Shown: positions 1-8,114, counted from the stretch's first letter. The stretch is 38,013 nt of DNA from JBOGFI01 sp050743365 (GCA_050743365.1 JBOGFI010000091.1:1-38013); one strand, 5' to 3'. Numbers and translations: made by a program. Notes: generated from the sequence alone by a model not told the origin.

Positions 1-58
1 CGGCCGCTCGCCGCTCCCGCGCAATCCCGGCCGCGAGTCACGGGCTGGCAGGCCTTCC
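1..58 (+). repeat. Dispersed palindromic repeat, copy A (3' half, cut by window edge)
   Basis: This is the right-hand part of the repeat seen in full at 22217-22326. The stretch from CTCGCCGCTCCC through GGCTGGCAGGCCTTCC matches that copy almost base for base. The central ATA hairpin would lie left of the window. Directly after it, at about 57-74, comes CCTCTCTTGGTCCGGCTC, which resembles the left end of the same unit, so a second, truncated unit appears to abut the first and ends at the acyP stop codon (73-75). Confidence 0.75.
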
Positions 59-72
59 TCTCTTGGTCCGGC

Positions 73-339
73 TCAGCGGACCCGGAAGGCCGATTCCCCG
101 ATCGGCGCCTGGTCGAACACCTCGACGCGCTCCACCCGCGCCCGGCGGTGGGGACCGTCGCGGCACCACTGCACCACCCGGTCGACCGCCGGCTCCGCGC
201 CCTCGAGCACCCCCTCCACCCGACCGTCGGCGAGGTTGCGCACCCAGCCCGTCACGCCGGCCGCCAGGGCGTGCTCGCGGCACGACTCCCGGAACCACAC
301 GCCCTGGACGAGCCCCGATACGAGCACCCGCTTCCGCAC
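73..339 (-). CDS. acyP: Acylphosphatase
   Basis: Small enzyme that hydrolyses the carboxyl-phosphate bond of acyl phosphates in the cytoplasm. From the GTG at 337-339 it is 88 aa, the family's usual size. The signature VSGLVQGVWFR is at residues 7-17, with R17 as the phosphate-binding Arg and N35 in GWVRNLADG as the catalytic Asn. An upstream in-frame GTG at 424-426 would add 29 residues, but those are the translated repeat copy at 341-457 (it gives LRGSGER and PGIPAAERARP), so I prefer the shorter start. It is the last gene of the minus-strand run after mutM, with two repeat units between. In mycobacteria acyP also lies near mutM and rnc, just before smc, which would lie to the left. The identification is firm; the start is not. 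Confidence 0.88.
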   Translation of the reverse strand: MRKRVLVSGLVQGVWFRESCREHALAAGVTGWVRNLADGRVEGVLEGAEPAVDRVVQWCRDGPHRRARVERVEVFDQAPIGESAFRVR

Positions 340-340
340 C

Positions 341-574
341 TTGTCTGGTCGCGCTCGCTCGGCGGCCGGGATACCCGGCCGCCGTCCTTCGGAACGCTCG
401 CCGCTCCCGCGCAAATCTCGACTCACGTCATTCCACGCCTACCTGTTGCTCTACATCTTGTCTGGTCGCGCTCGCTCCGCGGCCGGGATACCCGGCCGCC
501 GTCCTCCGGAACGCTCGCCGCTCCCACGCAAATCTCGACTCACGTCATTCCACGCGTACCTGTAGCTCTACACC
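341..574 (+). repeat. Dispersed palindromic repeat, tandem copies B1 (341-457) and B2 (458-574)
   Basis: Two head-to-tail units with a period of exactly 117 bp, starting TTGTCTGGTCGCGCTCGCTC at 341 and 458. B1 has a perfect hairpin: arm 361-370, loop ATA 371-373, arm 374-383, plus a closing pair 360/384. B2 has the same hairpin (loop 488-490) with one pair lost. The left half matches the copies at 22217 and 26418; the right half after GCGCAAATCTCG differs from them. B1 begins one base from the acyP GTG and B2 runs over the mutM stop codon (568-570), so the pair fills the whole acyP-mutM gap. At 117 bp (39 codons) the duplication keeps any reading frame open. Confidence 0.9.
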
Positions 575-1407
575 TGGCAGGCGTCGCAGTAGAACGTCGA
601 CCGGCCGCCATAGCGCTCGCGCACGAGCGGGCGGCGGCAGCGGCGACACGCCTCGCCCTCGCGGGCGTACACCTTGTGGTGCAGCTGGAACTCGCCCGGC
701 TTGCCGTAGAGGTCGACGTACTGCTCGTCGGCGAGCGACGACCCCCGGTACTTCACGGCATCCTGCAGCGTCTCGACCATCGCCCGGTAGAGACGGCGTA
801 CCTCTTGTGCCGACAGGGAGTCGCTCATCCGGTCCCAGCGCAGGCCGGCGCCGAAGAGGATCTCGTCGCTGTAGATGTTGCCGATGCCGGCCAGGAACCT
901 CTGGTCCATCAGCAGTGACTTGAGCTTCTGGTGCTTATCAGCCACGATGCGGCCGAAGTGCTCCCACGACATCGCGCTCTCGAGCGGGTCGAGCCCGAGG
1001 TGCGCGAGCTCGCTGACCTCCTTCTCCACGCCGTCCAGCTCGGTCACGAACATCTCGCCGAACGTGCGGGGGTCGACGAAGCGGAGTTGGCCGCCCTGGG
1101 TGAAGGTGATGACGACGTGTGTGTGCTTCGTAGTCGGCACGCGCGCGCCCTTGGTCCTGAGCAGCTGGCCCGACATGCCGAGGTGGATCACGAGCACGTC
1201 GCCGCCGTCGAGCCGGCACAGGATGTACTTGCCGCGCCGCTCGACGCCGGCGATCTTCCGACCGACGAGGCGGTTGGCGAACTGCTTACGGTTGTGGTGC
1301 CGGCGGATCGAGCGCATCCCGTCGGCCTCGACGGCCTTGATCTTCCGGCCCACGATCTCACGTTCGAGGTCGCGCCGGACGACCTCGACTTCAGGCAGCT
1401 CCGGCAT
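568..1407 (-). CDS. mutM: Formamidopyrimidine-DNA glycosylase (Fpg/MutM)
   Basis: Base-excision repair glycosylase/AP lyase that removes 8-oxoguanine and formamidopyrimidines from DNA. 279 aa, full length. It begins MPELPEVE, giving the catalytic Pro2 and Glu3 after Met removal; K60 in RRGKYIL is the conserved beta-hairpin Lys; the helix-two-turn-helix FLAGIGNIYSDEIL is at 171-184; the zinc finger is C254-x2-C257 ... C274-x2-C277, with R269 in the GGRSTFYC loop. Its ATG lies inside the end of rnc (17-bp overlap), so the two are co-transcribed and probably translationally coupled. The stop codon sits within the edge of repeat copy B2. The rnc-mutM neighbourhood is typical of actinobacteria. 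Confidence 0.97.
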   Translation of the reverse strand: MPELPEVEVVRRDLEREIVGRKIKAVEADGMRSIRRHHNRKQFANRLVGRKIAGVERRGKYILCRLDGGDVLVIHLGMSGQLLRTKGARVPTTKHTHVVITFTQGGQLRFVDPRTFGEMFVTELDGVEKEVSELAHLGLDPLESAMSWEHFGRIVADKHQKLKSLLMDQRFLAGIGNIYSDEILFGAGLRWDRMSDSLSAQEVRRLYRAMVETLQDAVKYRGSSLADEQYVDLYGKPGEFQLHHKVYAREGEACRRCRRPLVRERYGGRSTFYCDACQV

Positions 1408-2173
1408 CCCGTCCCCCCGGTGGGTTCCCGTCCGCCCCGGTCACGGTCTCCTCGTCGCGAAGGCGCAGCCAGGCGTCCCGCGCGGCCGCCATCTCGGCGT
1501 GCTTCTTCGAGCGGCCGTCGCCCTCGCCGAGCGCCTCACCGTGCACGAGCACGGTGGCGAAGAAGCGGCGCTCGTGGTCAGGGCCCTCGGAGCGCACCCG
1601 GTAGCGGGGGGGCTGGTCGAAACGCTGAGCCGTCAGCTCCTGGAGCCGCCCCTTGTAGTCGTACGCACCGGGGCCGGCGGCGCCCTCGACGATGCGGGGC
1701 TCGAGGAGCCGCAACACGAGGGCGCGGGCCGCGGCCCAGCCGCCGTCGAGGTACACGGCGGCGATGACCGCCTCCATGGCGTCGCCGAGGATCGAAGGCT
1801 TCGTCCGGCCACCCGAGGCGTCCTCGCCCCGCCCCAGCCGGACGGCCTCGCCCAGCCCGACCTCCGACGCCACCTCGGCCAGCACCTCGCTGTTGACCAC
1901 CGCGGCTCGGAGCTTCGCCAGGTCGCCCTCGGCGAAGAGCTCGAACTCCCGGAACACGTAGTCGGTCACGATGAGACCGAGGACGGCGTCGCCGAGGAAC
2001 TCGAGTCGCTCGTTGGACTCGACTCCAGGGTGCTCGGCGCAGTAGGAGCGGTGCGACAGGGCACGCTCGAGCAGGGCGACGTCACGGAACGTCCAACCCA
2101 GCGCATCCTCGAGCGCGACGTGCGGACGGTCGACCCCGGCCACCTGCTCGCGTGCGCGCACGTCCGTCACCAC
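1391..2173 (-). CDS. rnc: Ribonuclease III
   Basis: Double-strand-specific endoribonuclease for rRNA and mRNA processing. 260 aa from a GTG at 2171-2173. The signature NERLEFLGD is at 54-62, with catalytic E58 and D62 and the second acidic pair D131 and E134 in SILGDAMEAVIAAVYLDGG. The double-stranded RNA-binding domain spans about 171-238 and ends in the typical SKKHAEMAAARDAWLRL. The acpP stop is 3 bp upstream, so there is no room for a promoter. The C-terminal 20 residues are Gly/Asp-rich and overlap the mutM start. The exact start is uncertain because the first 20 residues carry no conserved motif. Confidence 0.96.
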   Translation of the reverse strand: MVTDVRAREQVAGVDRPHVALEDALGWTFRDVALLERALSHRSYCAEHPGVESNERLEFLGDAVLGLIVTDYVFREFELFAEGDLAKLRAAVVNSEVLAEVASEVGLGEAVRLGRGEDASGGRTKPSILGDAMEAVIAAVYLDGGWAAARALVLRLLEPRIVEGAAGPGAYDYKGRLQELTAQRFDQPPRYRVRSEGPDHERRFFATVLVHGEALGEGDGRSKKHAEMAAARDAWLRLRDEETVTGADGNPPGGRDAGAA

Positions 2174-2176
2174 CCG

Positions 2177-2479
2177 TCAGCCGCCGGCCGCGCCGAGCCG
2201 GGCGACCACGTACTCCACCGCGTCGCGCACGGTCTTCAGCTCGGCGAGGTCGTCGTCGTCGATGCTGAACCCGACCGTGCGCTCACCCAGCTCCTCCTCC
2301 AGCGCCTCCACCAGCTCGATGAGCGCAAGGGAATCGGCGTCGAGGTCTTCGGCGAAGCTCGAGTCGAGCGTGACGCGGTCCTCGTCGATCTCGAGGATCT
2401 CGACGAGCCGCTCGCGGATGATCGTGAGCACCTCGTCGGGACCGAGCGGCGAGCCCTCGACGTGCGTCTCAGCCGGCAT
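2177..2479 (-). CDS. acpP: Acyl carrier protein
   Basis: Carries growing acyl chains of type II fatty-acid synthesis on a phosphopantetheine arm. 100 aa, acidic. The attachment Ser is S50 in EDLDADSLALIELV (44-57). It is slightly longer than a typical AcpP (about 78 aa) because of a 12-residue N-terminal extension before the first helix and an acidic insert, FSIDDDDLAEL, near residues 70-80. It starts at ATG 2477-2479, overlapping the end of plsX by 11 bp, and ends 3 bp before rnc. Sitting between plsX and rnc argues for the primary fatty-acid/phospholipid ACP rather than a polyketide carrier. Confidence 0.93.
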   Translation of the reverse strand: MPAETHVEGSPLGPDEVLTIIRERLVEILEIDEDRVTLDSSFAEDLDADSLALIELVEALEEELGERTVGFSIDDDDLAELKTVRDAVEYVVARLGAAGG

Positions 2480-3467
2480 GGATCGCCTCCTTGAGCCGCG
2501 CCACCATGCCTGTGCCCACGCACTCGGCCGCGAGGCGGGTCGCGTTCACGATGGCCCGCGCCGACGAAGAGCCGTGGGAGATCACGCAAACCCCGTCGAC
2601 ACCGAGGAGGGCGGCGCCGCCGGTGGCGTCGGGATCGAGGTCGACGGCAGCGGCGAGGAGCATGGGGGTGACGACCTTGGCCGCCTCTCTGGCCTCGGGG
2701 GTCGACTCGAGCACGTCGAAGACGAGCGTCACTGCCGCCCGCAGGGCGCCCTCGAGCGACTTCAGGGCGACGTTGCCGGTGAAACCGTCGGTGACCACCA
2801 CGTCGACGTCACCCTTCATGAGGTCGCGCCCTTCCACGTTCCCGACGAACCCGTCGACCTTCTCGAGCAGCGGGTACGCCTGCTTGCGCAGCTCGTCACC
2901 CTTTCCGGGCTCCTCGCCGTTCGACAGGAGACCGACACTGGGCTCATCGACCCCGAGCCGCGTCCGCGCGTAGTCGCGTCCCATGCGGGCGAACTGCGCC
3001 AGCCATGCGGGGGAGCAGTCGACGGTCGATCCCCCGTCGATGAGGAGCTGGGGGCGCGAGCCCGGCACCGGGATCGGAACCGCGATCGCCGGCCGGGCGA
3101 TCCCCCGGATGCGGCCCATCTTGAGCAGCGCGGCGGCCATGGTGGCGCCGGTGTTACCCGCCCCGACCATGGCCTGGGCCCGTCCCTCTTTCACCGCCTG
3201 CGCGGCCCGCACCAGCGACGAGTCCTTCTTCGCCCGGGCGGCGGTGGCGGGCTCCTCGTCCATGGCCACGATCTCGCGCGCGTCGACGATCTCGACCCGC
3301 TCGGGCAGGGCGCCTCCCGGGAGCAGGGGCGTGATCTCCTCCTCCCGGCCGGCGAGCAGGACGTCGACGTCGAGCTCGTCGACCGCCTGCAGCGCGCCGG
3401 CCACGATCTCGCCCGGCGCCTTGTCTCCGCCCATGGCATCGACCGCGATGGTGGCCCGCCGCGTCAC
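2469..3467 (-). CDS. plsX: Phosphate acyltransferase PlsX
   Basis: Converts acyl-ACP to acyl phosphate, the acyl donor for phosphatidic acid synthesis. 332 aa from GTG 3465-3467. The N-terminus RRATIAVDAMGGDKAPGEIV is the PlsX hallmark, and further conserved stretches are GAGNTGATMAAALLKMGRI and VVTDGFTGNVALKSLEG. The reading frame stays open further upstream, but that extension is the shadow of rpmF and DUF177; the GTG has GGAG 9 nt ahead, formed by the last codons of rpmF, which ends 5 bp upstream. The rpmF-plsX-acpP order is classical. Confidence 0.95.
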   Translation of the reverse strand: MTRRATIAVDAMGGDKAPGEIVAGALQAVDELDVDVLLAGREEEITPLLPGGALPERVEIVDAREIVAMDEEPATAARAKKDSSLVRAAQAVKEGRAQAMVGAGNTGATMAAALLKMGRIRGIARPAIAVPIPVPGSRPQLLIDGGSTVDCSPAWLAQFARMGRDYARTRLGVDEPSVGLLSNGEEPGKGDELRKQAYPLLEKVDGFVGNVEGRDLMKGDVDVVVTDGFTGNVALKSLEGALRAAVTLVFDVLESTPEAREAAKVVTPMLLAAAVDLDPDATGGAALLGVDGVCVISHGSSSARAIVNATRLAAECVGTGMVARLKEAIHAG

Positions 3468-3472
3468 CGCTG

Positions 3473-3652
3473 CTACTCCACCTCGATGACCCGGCGGCCC
3501 CGGTACCAGCCACAGGTGCCGCAGACGACATGGGGCAGCTTGGCGGACCCGCAGTTGGGGCACACCGACCGCGGCGGCGGGCCGAGGCGCCAGTTGGCGG
3601 CCCGGCGGCTCCGGGACTTGCCTCGGGGGATCTTGCGCTTGGGGACGGCCAT
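3473..3652 (-). CDS. rpmF: 50S ribosomal protein L32 (bL32)
   Basis: Small large-subunit ribosomal protein, 59 aa. It begins MAVPKRK, which is diagnostic of bL32, and has a basic N-terminal tail. A zinc ribbon is formed by C31-x2-C34 and C44-x2-C47 (CPNCGSAKL, VVCGTCGWY), so this is the zinc-binding C+ form. It lies between DUF177 (41 bp upstream) and plsX (5 bp downstream), as in most bacteria. The ATG at 3650-3652 is the only start that gives the family N-terminus. Confidence 0.97.
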   Translation of the reverse strand: MAVPKRKIPRGKSRSRRAANWRLGPPPRSVCPNCGSAKLPHVVCGTCGWYRGRRVIEVE

Positions 3653-3693
3653 GACGGCGCTCCTGGTCGAGGGCGGGTCGCGGGACGGCTGCC

Positions 3694-4182
3694 TCAGAGC
3701 TCGAGCTCTGACAGCGCGGCCCAGCGGGGGTCGGCCGGTTCGGGGTCGGCGCGCGGGCCCGGCGCCGGGGGCTCGCTCGCGACCGCGCAGGGTGGGGCCC
3801 CCGTGTCGGCACACGTGGGTGCGAGCGGGAGCTCGAGGAGGATGGCGTCGCGTACGAGCTGGTCGAGGTCGATCTGGTGGCCGTCGATCGGATACGTGTC
3901 GCCCTCCAGCGGCTCGGGCTCGAACAGCTCGCCGACCGCCAGCGACAGAGGCGCGCCGAGGTCGGCGAGGCAAACGCTGCACTGGGCCGACCACGCCGTC
4001 GTCAGCGTGCCCCGCACGACGAGACCGTCGGAGACGCGCTCGAGCACGAGATCGAGCCCGACGGGCCCCGAGACCCCGGCGGCCGACCCGGCAAGCCCCT
4101 CCACCACCGCCGACAGCCGCACCTCGCGCCGGGCCGCGGGGCGGGCGAGGAGGTCGGCGACGTCGATGCGCAATGCGGTCAT
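3694..4182 (-). CDS. DUF177 / YceD family protein
   Basis: 162 aa member of the family that is almost always encoded directly before rpmF. Its E. coli relative YceD and chloroplast relatives are linked to 23S rRNA accumulation. Conserved features seen here are CSVCLADL (C68, C71) after a predicted beta region and a second Cys pair (C124, C132) in LAPTCADTGAPPC, together resembling a possible metal site. The last 25 residues are Pro/Ala/Glu-rich. Its upstream gap of about 95 bp has a -10-like box at 4246-4251, so it is probably the first gene of the rpmF-plsX-acpP-rnc-mutM unit. The molecular function is not established from sequence. Confidence 0.85.
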   Translation of the reverse strand: MTALRIDVADLLARPAARREVRLSAVVEGLAGSAAGVSGPVGLDLVLERVSDGLVVRGTLTTAWSAQCSVCLADLGAPLSLAVGELFEPEPLEGDTYPIDGHQIDLDQLVRDAILLELPLAPTCADTGAPPCAVASEPPAPGPRADPEPADPRWAALSELEL

Positions 4183-4245
4183 GTGGTGCCCGACGGCTCG
4201 GCGGCGCGCCGGCGGATGGTGCGATCAGTACGCCGGGATCACCGC

Positions 4246-4251
4246 AGAATA
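4246..4251 (-). promoter_or_regulatory. Candidate -10 box upstream of DUF177-rpmF-plsX unit
   Basis: On the minus strand TATTCT lies 63 nt upstream of the DUF177 ATG, in the only sizeable gap (4183-4278) of the minus-strand run. The best -35 (TTCTGG, 17-nt spacer) is weak. Confidence 0.35.
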
Positions 4252-4278
4252 GCAGGAACGGCCGTTTTCCAGAATCTG

Positions 4279-4842
4279 TCAGGCCTCGTCCTGGTCGAAG
4301 AAGGCGTTCTCGGAGGCCGCTCCGGCCTCGTCGACCTCGTCGACCTCGTCGACCTCCTCCTCGATCCCGGCCGGGGCCTCGACGACCACCTGGAGGCGCT
4401 CGCGCCCCTTCTGCACCGCCTGCATCGTCCGTTCGAGCACGATCTCGAACGACGCCAGCTTCTGGTCGACGTAGTCCTCGGCCTCGTGCTGGAGCTGGCG
4501 GGCGCCGGCCTCGGCCTCGTCGGCGACCGCCTGCGCCACCCGGCGCGCCTCCCGTACGATCTCGTTGCGCTCCACCATGCGCTCGGCCCTCACCCGGCCC
4601 GCCTCGATGATGTCATCGGCCTCGCGGCGGGCCTGGGCCAGGAACTCGTCGCGCTCCTTGAGCAGCCAGCGGGCGTGGCGGAGCTCCTGGGGCAGGGTGG
4701 CCACGGCCTCCTCGAGGAGCTCGAGCACCTCCTCGCGGTTCACCATGACCGACGCCGACATCGGCATCGACCGGCCGGTCTCGACCATCTCCTTCACGCG
4801 CAGCAGGATGGTCTCGACGTCGTAGGCAGCCGGGTCGCTCAT
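4279..4842 (-). CDS. DivIVA-like coiled-coil protein (SepIVA-like)
   Basis: 187 aa, largely helical and charged, with no membrane segment. The N-terminal 30 residues (AAYDVETILLRVKEMVETG) are followed by NREEVLELLEEAVATLPQEL and a long coiled coil, about 60-150, rich in Ala/Glu/Arg; the tail is acidic (EEEVDEVDEVDEA). In mycobacteria the gene next to DUF177-rnc (Rv2927c) encodes SepIVA, a DivIVA-family septation/elongation factor, so by position and coiled-coil character this is its likely counterpart. Its ATG overlaps the coaD stop by 4 bp. It could be described only as an ATP-synthase-b-like coiled coil if the position is ignored. Confidence 0.7.
   Translation of the reverse strand: MSDPAAYDVETILLRVKEMVETGRSMPMSASVMVNREEVLELLEEAVATLPQELRHARWLLKERDEFLAQARREADDIIEAGRVRAERMVERNEIVREARRVAQAVADEAEAGARQLQHEAEDYVDQKLASFEIVLERTMQAVQKGRERLQVVVEAPAGIEEEVDEVDEVDEAGAASENAFFDQDEA
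4326..4352 (+). repeat. 9-bp tandem repeat in the sepIVA-like gene
   Basis: CCTCGTCGA occurs three times in a row. On the coding strand it gives the repeated Val-Asp-Glu of the acidic tail. It keeps frame, so copy-number slippage would only lengthen or shorten the tail. Confidence 0.8.
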
Positions 4843-5336
4843 GCCTCGCTACCGGGGCCGTCGCCGAAGCGCGCGGCCAGCCGCTTCGCCACCAGCGGCG
4901 GCACCATGCTCGACACGTCGCCCCCGAATCGGGCGACCTCCCGCACGAGGCTCGACGACAGGAACGAGTGCTGCGGGCTGGTCGAGATGAAGAAGGTGTC
5001 GATGCCCGACAGGCGCTGGTTCATCTGAGCCATCTGGAGCTCGTAGTCGAAGTCGGAGATGGCCCGCAGGCCCTTGACGATCGCCTCGGCGGCGTGGTCT
5101 CTGGCGAAGTCGACCAGGAGGCCCTTGAAGAACTCGATGCGCACGTTGGGGAGGTGCGCGGTCACCTCGTGCAGCATCTCCTGGCGCTCCTCGAGCGAGA
5201 AGAGCGACTGTGATTTCTGAGGATTGCGGATCACGGCCACGATCACGTCCTCGAAGTGACGCGCCGTGCGCTCGATGATGTCGATGTGCCCGTTGGTGAC
5301 GGGATCGAACGAGCCCGGGCAGAGCGCGGTGGCCAC
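4839..5336 (-). CDS. coaD: Phosphopantetheine adenylyltransferase
   Basis: Penultimate step of coenzyme A synthesis: ATP + 4'-phosphopantetheine to dephospho-CoA. 165 aa, the family's usual size. The nucleotidyltransferase motif GSFDPVTNGH is at 8-17, KGLRAISDFDYELQMAQMN is the phosphopantetheine-binding stretch at about 88-106, and the C-terminal SFLSSSLVREVARFGGDVSSMVP carries the SSS-LVRE signature. The start is the GTG at 5334-5336, and rsmD ends 12 bp upstream. The rsmD-coaD pair is widely conserved. Confidence 0.96.
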   Translation of the reverse strand: MATALCPGSFDPVTNGHIDIIERTARHFEDVIVAVIRNPQKSQSLFSLEERQEMLHEVTAHLPNVRIEFFKGLLVDFARDHAAEAIVKGLRAISDFDYELQMAQMNQRLSGIDTFFISTSPQHSFLSSSLVREVARFGGDVSSMVPPLVAKRLAARFGDGPGSEA

Positions 5337-5348
5337 GCGTCCTGACTC

Positions 5349-5924
5349 CTACATCTCGGCGGTCGCGACGGCCACGAGCGTATCCCCGTAGGCGCGCTCC
5401 CACGCGGTTGTCCACGAACCGGGCAGGCGCGGCCGGCTACCGCCGGAGGCCTGCTCGAGCACGACCGCGGCGCCGGCGCCGAGCCACCCGGGAGCGGCGA
5501 GCTCCTCGAGCACCGCTGCCGAAGCAGTGGGTGGCGTGTCGTAGGGAGGGTCGAGGAAGACGAGGCCGAAGGGGGCCTCCGGTGGCGCGCCGCGGCGCAG
5601 GAAGCCCTCGACCGCGCCACGGTGCACCCGCGCTCGCTCCGTGAGGCCGGTGGCCTCGAGGTTCTGCCGGATCGCGTCGGCGCAGTCGGAGTCGCGCTCG
5701 ACGAGCACCGCGCGCGCTGCCCCACGCGACAGGGCCTCGATGGCGAGCGCGCCACTGCCCGCATACAGGTCGAGGACAGCCGCATCGCCGATCACGCGTT
5801 CACCGAGCGCGGCGAAGAGCGACTCTTTGACCCGGTCAGTGGTGGGGCGCGCGCTGCCCTTCGGGACGACGAGCAGTCGCCCACCAGCGGTGCCCGCGAT
5901 CACGCGGGGTCGTTGCCGCGGCAC
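5349..5924 (-). CDS. rsmD: 16S rRNA (guanine966-N2)-methyltransferase RsmD
   Basis: S-adenosylmethionine-dependent methyltransferase modifying G966 of 16S rRNA. 191 aa. The N-terminal VIAGTAGGRLL is typical of RsmD; the SAM-binding motif VLDLYAGSGALAIEALSRGA is at 50-69; the catalytic DPPY of N6/N2-methylases is at 125-128. It starts at GTG 5922-5924, with recG ending 33 bp upstream, and precedes coaD in the same unit. Confidence 0.94.
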   Translation of the reverse strand: MPRQRPRVIAGTAGGRLLVVPKGSARPTTDRVKESLFAALGERVIGDAAVLDLYAGSGALAIEALSRGAARAVLVERDSDCADAIRQNLEATGLTERARVHRGAVEGFLRRGAPPEAPFGLVFLDPPYDTPPTASAAVLEELAAPGWLGAGAAVVLEQASGGSRPRLPGSWTTAWERAYGDTLVAVATAEM

Positions 5925-5957
5925 GCGGTGAGCGTACGCGTGACGATCGTGAGCCAG

Positions 5958-8108
5958 TCAGCTCTTGAACAGGAACTCGACCGCGTCGCCGAGAATGTCC
6001 TCGACCTCCTCGCGGAGCTGGGCGTGCCGCTCCAGCTCGGGGTCGTCGTCGAGGATGCGCTCGGCCGCGGCCCGGGCCTCGAGCACGATCTTCTCGTCCC
6101 GGGGGATGCGACCCAGCTTCAGGTCGCTGAAGCCCGCCTGGCGCTCGCCGAACACCTCCCCCGCCCCGCGGATCTCGAGGTCGCGCTCGGCGAGCAGGAA
6201 CCCGTCGGTCGACGCCGCCATCGCCGCTAGCCGGGCCTCGCCCTCGGGCGTCGACGGGTCGGCGAACAGGAAGCACCACGACGAGGCGGCGCCCCGGCCC
6301 ACCCGGCCCCGCAGCTGATGGAGCTGCGAGAGCCCGAACCGGTCGGCGTCCTCCACGATCATGACGGTGGCGTTGGGCACGTCGACGCCCACCTCGACGA
6401 CCGTGGTCGCGACGAGCACGTCGAGCTCGCCGACCCGGAACGAGGCCATCACCGCCTCCTTCTCGGCCGCCCGCATCTGCCCGTGCAGGAGCCCCAGGCG
6501 GAGGCCGGCGAGGTCCTCGGCGGCCAGGCGCTCGAGCTCCTCGGTGGCCGCCTTGGCCTCGACCCGCGGCGATCCCTCGACCAGCGGGCACACGACGTAC
6601 GCCTGCCGGCCGGCGGCCACCTCCCTCCGGAGCCGCTCGTACGCGACGGCGCGCTCGAGGGGGCTGGGCCCGGTCACCTCGGTGGTGATCGGCGTGCGGC
6701 CGGGTGGCAGCTCGCGAAGCTCCGACTTGTCGAGGTCGCCGTAGACGAGCATCGCCGCGGTCCGGGGGATGGGCGTGGCCGTCATGACGAGCACGTCGGG
6801 CTCTTCACCCATCCCGCGCAGCAGCGCCCGCTGCTCGACGCCGAAGCGGTGCTGCTCGTCGATGACCGCCAGACCCAGGCGGCCGAGCTCGACCTCGCCG
6901 TAGATCAGCGCGTGGGTGCCGATCACGACGTCGATCTCGCCGGCGCGCAGGCCGTCGGCGAGCCGGCGCCGGTCGGCGGCGCCGGTGCGGTTCGTGAGCA
7001 GCTCGACCCGTACTGGCCGGTCGCCGGTGAGCGTCCCCGGCGCGGGCACGCTCAGGCGTTCGAGCAGCCCTCGCGAGCCCAGGAAGTGCTGCTCGGCCAG
7101 CACCTCGGTCGGCGCCATGAAGGCGCCCTGGTAACCCCCCTGCACCGCGACGAGCAGCGCGCTGAGCGCGACCACCGTCTTGCCCGAGCCGACGTCGCCC
7201 TGGAGCAGCCGGTGCATCGGGACGGGCGCAGCCATGTCGCGGGTGATCTCGTCGATCGTGCGCTCCTGGTCGCGGGTGAGAGCGAACGGCAGGGCGGCAT
7301 GGAACGCGCCGACCAGCGGGCCGTCGACGCGGTGGCGGATGCCGGTGCGCTCCTGCTCGAGGGCGCGCTTGCGCGCCACCAGCCCGACCTGCATGCGCAG
7401 GAACTCGTCGAACTTCAGGCGGGCAGCTGCCCGGTGGTGCTCGGCGTGGGTCTCGGGCCGGTGGATGCCCAGGTAGGCGCGGTCGCGGTCGACCAGCTCG
7501 TGCTCGTGCCGCAGCGCACCGTCGAGCGGGTCGGCGAAGCCCCGGGCCCTCGTCTTCTCGAGGCAGGCGCGCACGAGCTTGCGCAGCTGCCAGGTGAAGA
7601 CCTCGGCTTTCCCCGACTGCGGGTACACCGGCACGATGACCCCGGTGTTCTCGCTCGCCGCCGCCTCACCGGCCTCGTTCAGTACGTCGACGACGGGGTT
7701 GGTCATCTGGCGACGACTCCGGTAGCGCTCGACCTTCCCGAAGAACGACGCCTCGGTGCCGACAGGAAGCTGGCGCTCACGCCAGTGCTGGTTGAAGAAG
7801 ACGATCCGCAGGTACGACGATCCGTCGAACACGTCGGCCTCCACCAGCGACCGGCCCTGGCGGGTGCGCCGACCCGCGATGCGCTTGACCTCGGCGACGA
7901 CCGTCGCCTCCTCACCCAGCTCGAGGTCGGCGATCTCGACCTGCTTCGTGCGGTCGTGGTAGCGGCGTGGGTAGTGCTGGAGAAGGTCGAGAGCGGTGGA
8001 GATGCCCATGTCGCCGAGCCGCTCCTCGAGCTTGGGGCCGACCGCCTTCAGCTCGGCCACGGGATGGCGGTCCAGCTCGCGCAGCGTGAGCCCCGGCGCG
8101 CGGCCCAC
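5958..8108 (-). CDS. recG: ATP-dependent DNA helicase RecG
   Basis: Branched-DNA helicase that reverses stalled replication forks and processes recombination intermediates. 716 aa. A helix-hairpin-helix-like segment (AVGPKLEERLGDMGI, 22-36) leads into the OB-fold wedge domain at about 60-145; Walker A GDVGSGKT is at 304-311; the DEAD-box variant DEQH is at 417-420 followed by RFG; VMTATPIPRT is motif III; QLRGRVGRG is motif VI, followed by the C-terminal RecG extension (GAGEVFGERQAGFSDLK). It is 6 bp downstream of the fakA-like gene, matching the recG-DAK phosphatase pairing of M. tuberculosis. Confidence 0.97.
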   Translation of the reverse strand: MGRAPGLTLRELDRHPVAELKAVGPKLEERLGDMGISTALDLLQHYPRRYHDRTKQVEIADLELGEEATVVAEVKRIAGRRTRQGRSLVEADVFDGSSYLRIVFFNQHWRERQLPVGTEASFFGKVERYRSRRQMTNPVVDVLNEAGEAAASENTGVIVPVYPQSGKAEVFTWQLRKLVRACLEKTRARGFADPLDGALRHEHELVDRDRAYLGIHRPETHAEHHRAAARLKFDEFLRMQVGLVARKRALEQERTGIRHRVDGPLVGAFHAALPFALTRDQERTIDEITRDMAAPVPMHRLLQGDVGSGKTVVALSALLVAVQGGYQGAFMAPTEVLAEQHFLGSRGLLERLSVPAPGTLTGDRPVRVELLTNRTGAADRRRLADGLRAGEIDVVIGTHALIYGEVELGRLGLAVIDEQHRFGVEQRALLRGMGEEPDVLVMTATPIPRTAAMLVYGDLDKSELRELPPGRTPITTEVTGPSPLERAVAYERLRREVAAGRQAYVVCPLVEGSPRVEAKAATEELERLAAEDLAGLRLGLLHGQMRAAEKEAVMASFRVGELDVLVATTVVEVGVDVPNATVMIVEDADRFGLSQLHQLRGRVGRGAASSWCFLFADPSTPEGEARLAAMAASTDGFLLAERDLEIRGAGEVFGERQAGFSDLKLGRIPRDEKIVLEARAAAERILDDDPELERHAQLREEVEDILGDAVEFLFKS

Positions 8109-8114
8109 GGCTGA

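Noticed and set aside
341..574. Tandem repeat as a CRISPR array
   Set aside because: Only two units, 117-bp period with no separate spacer, and no cas genes.
63..923. Long overlapping open frames on the plus strand through acyP, the repeats and mutM
   Set aside because: They are Arg/Pro-rich shadows of real minus-strand genes plus the stop-free repeat units; no family motif, and codon usage matches GC-skewed antisense frames.
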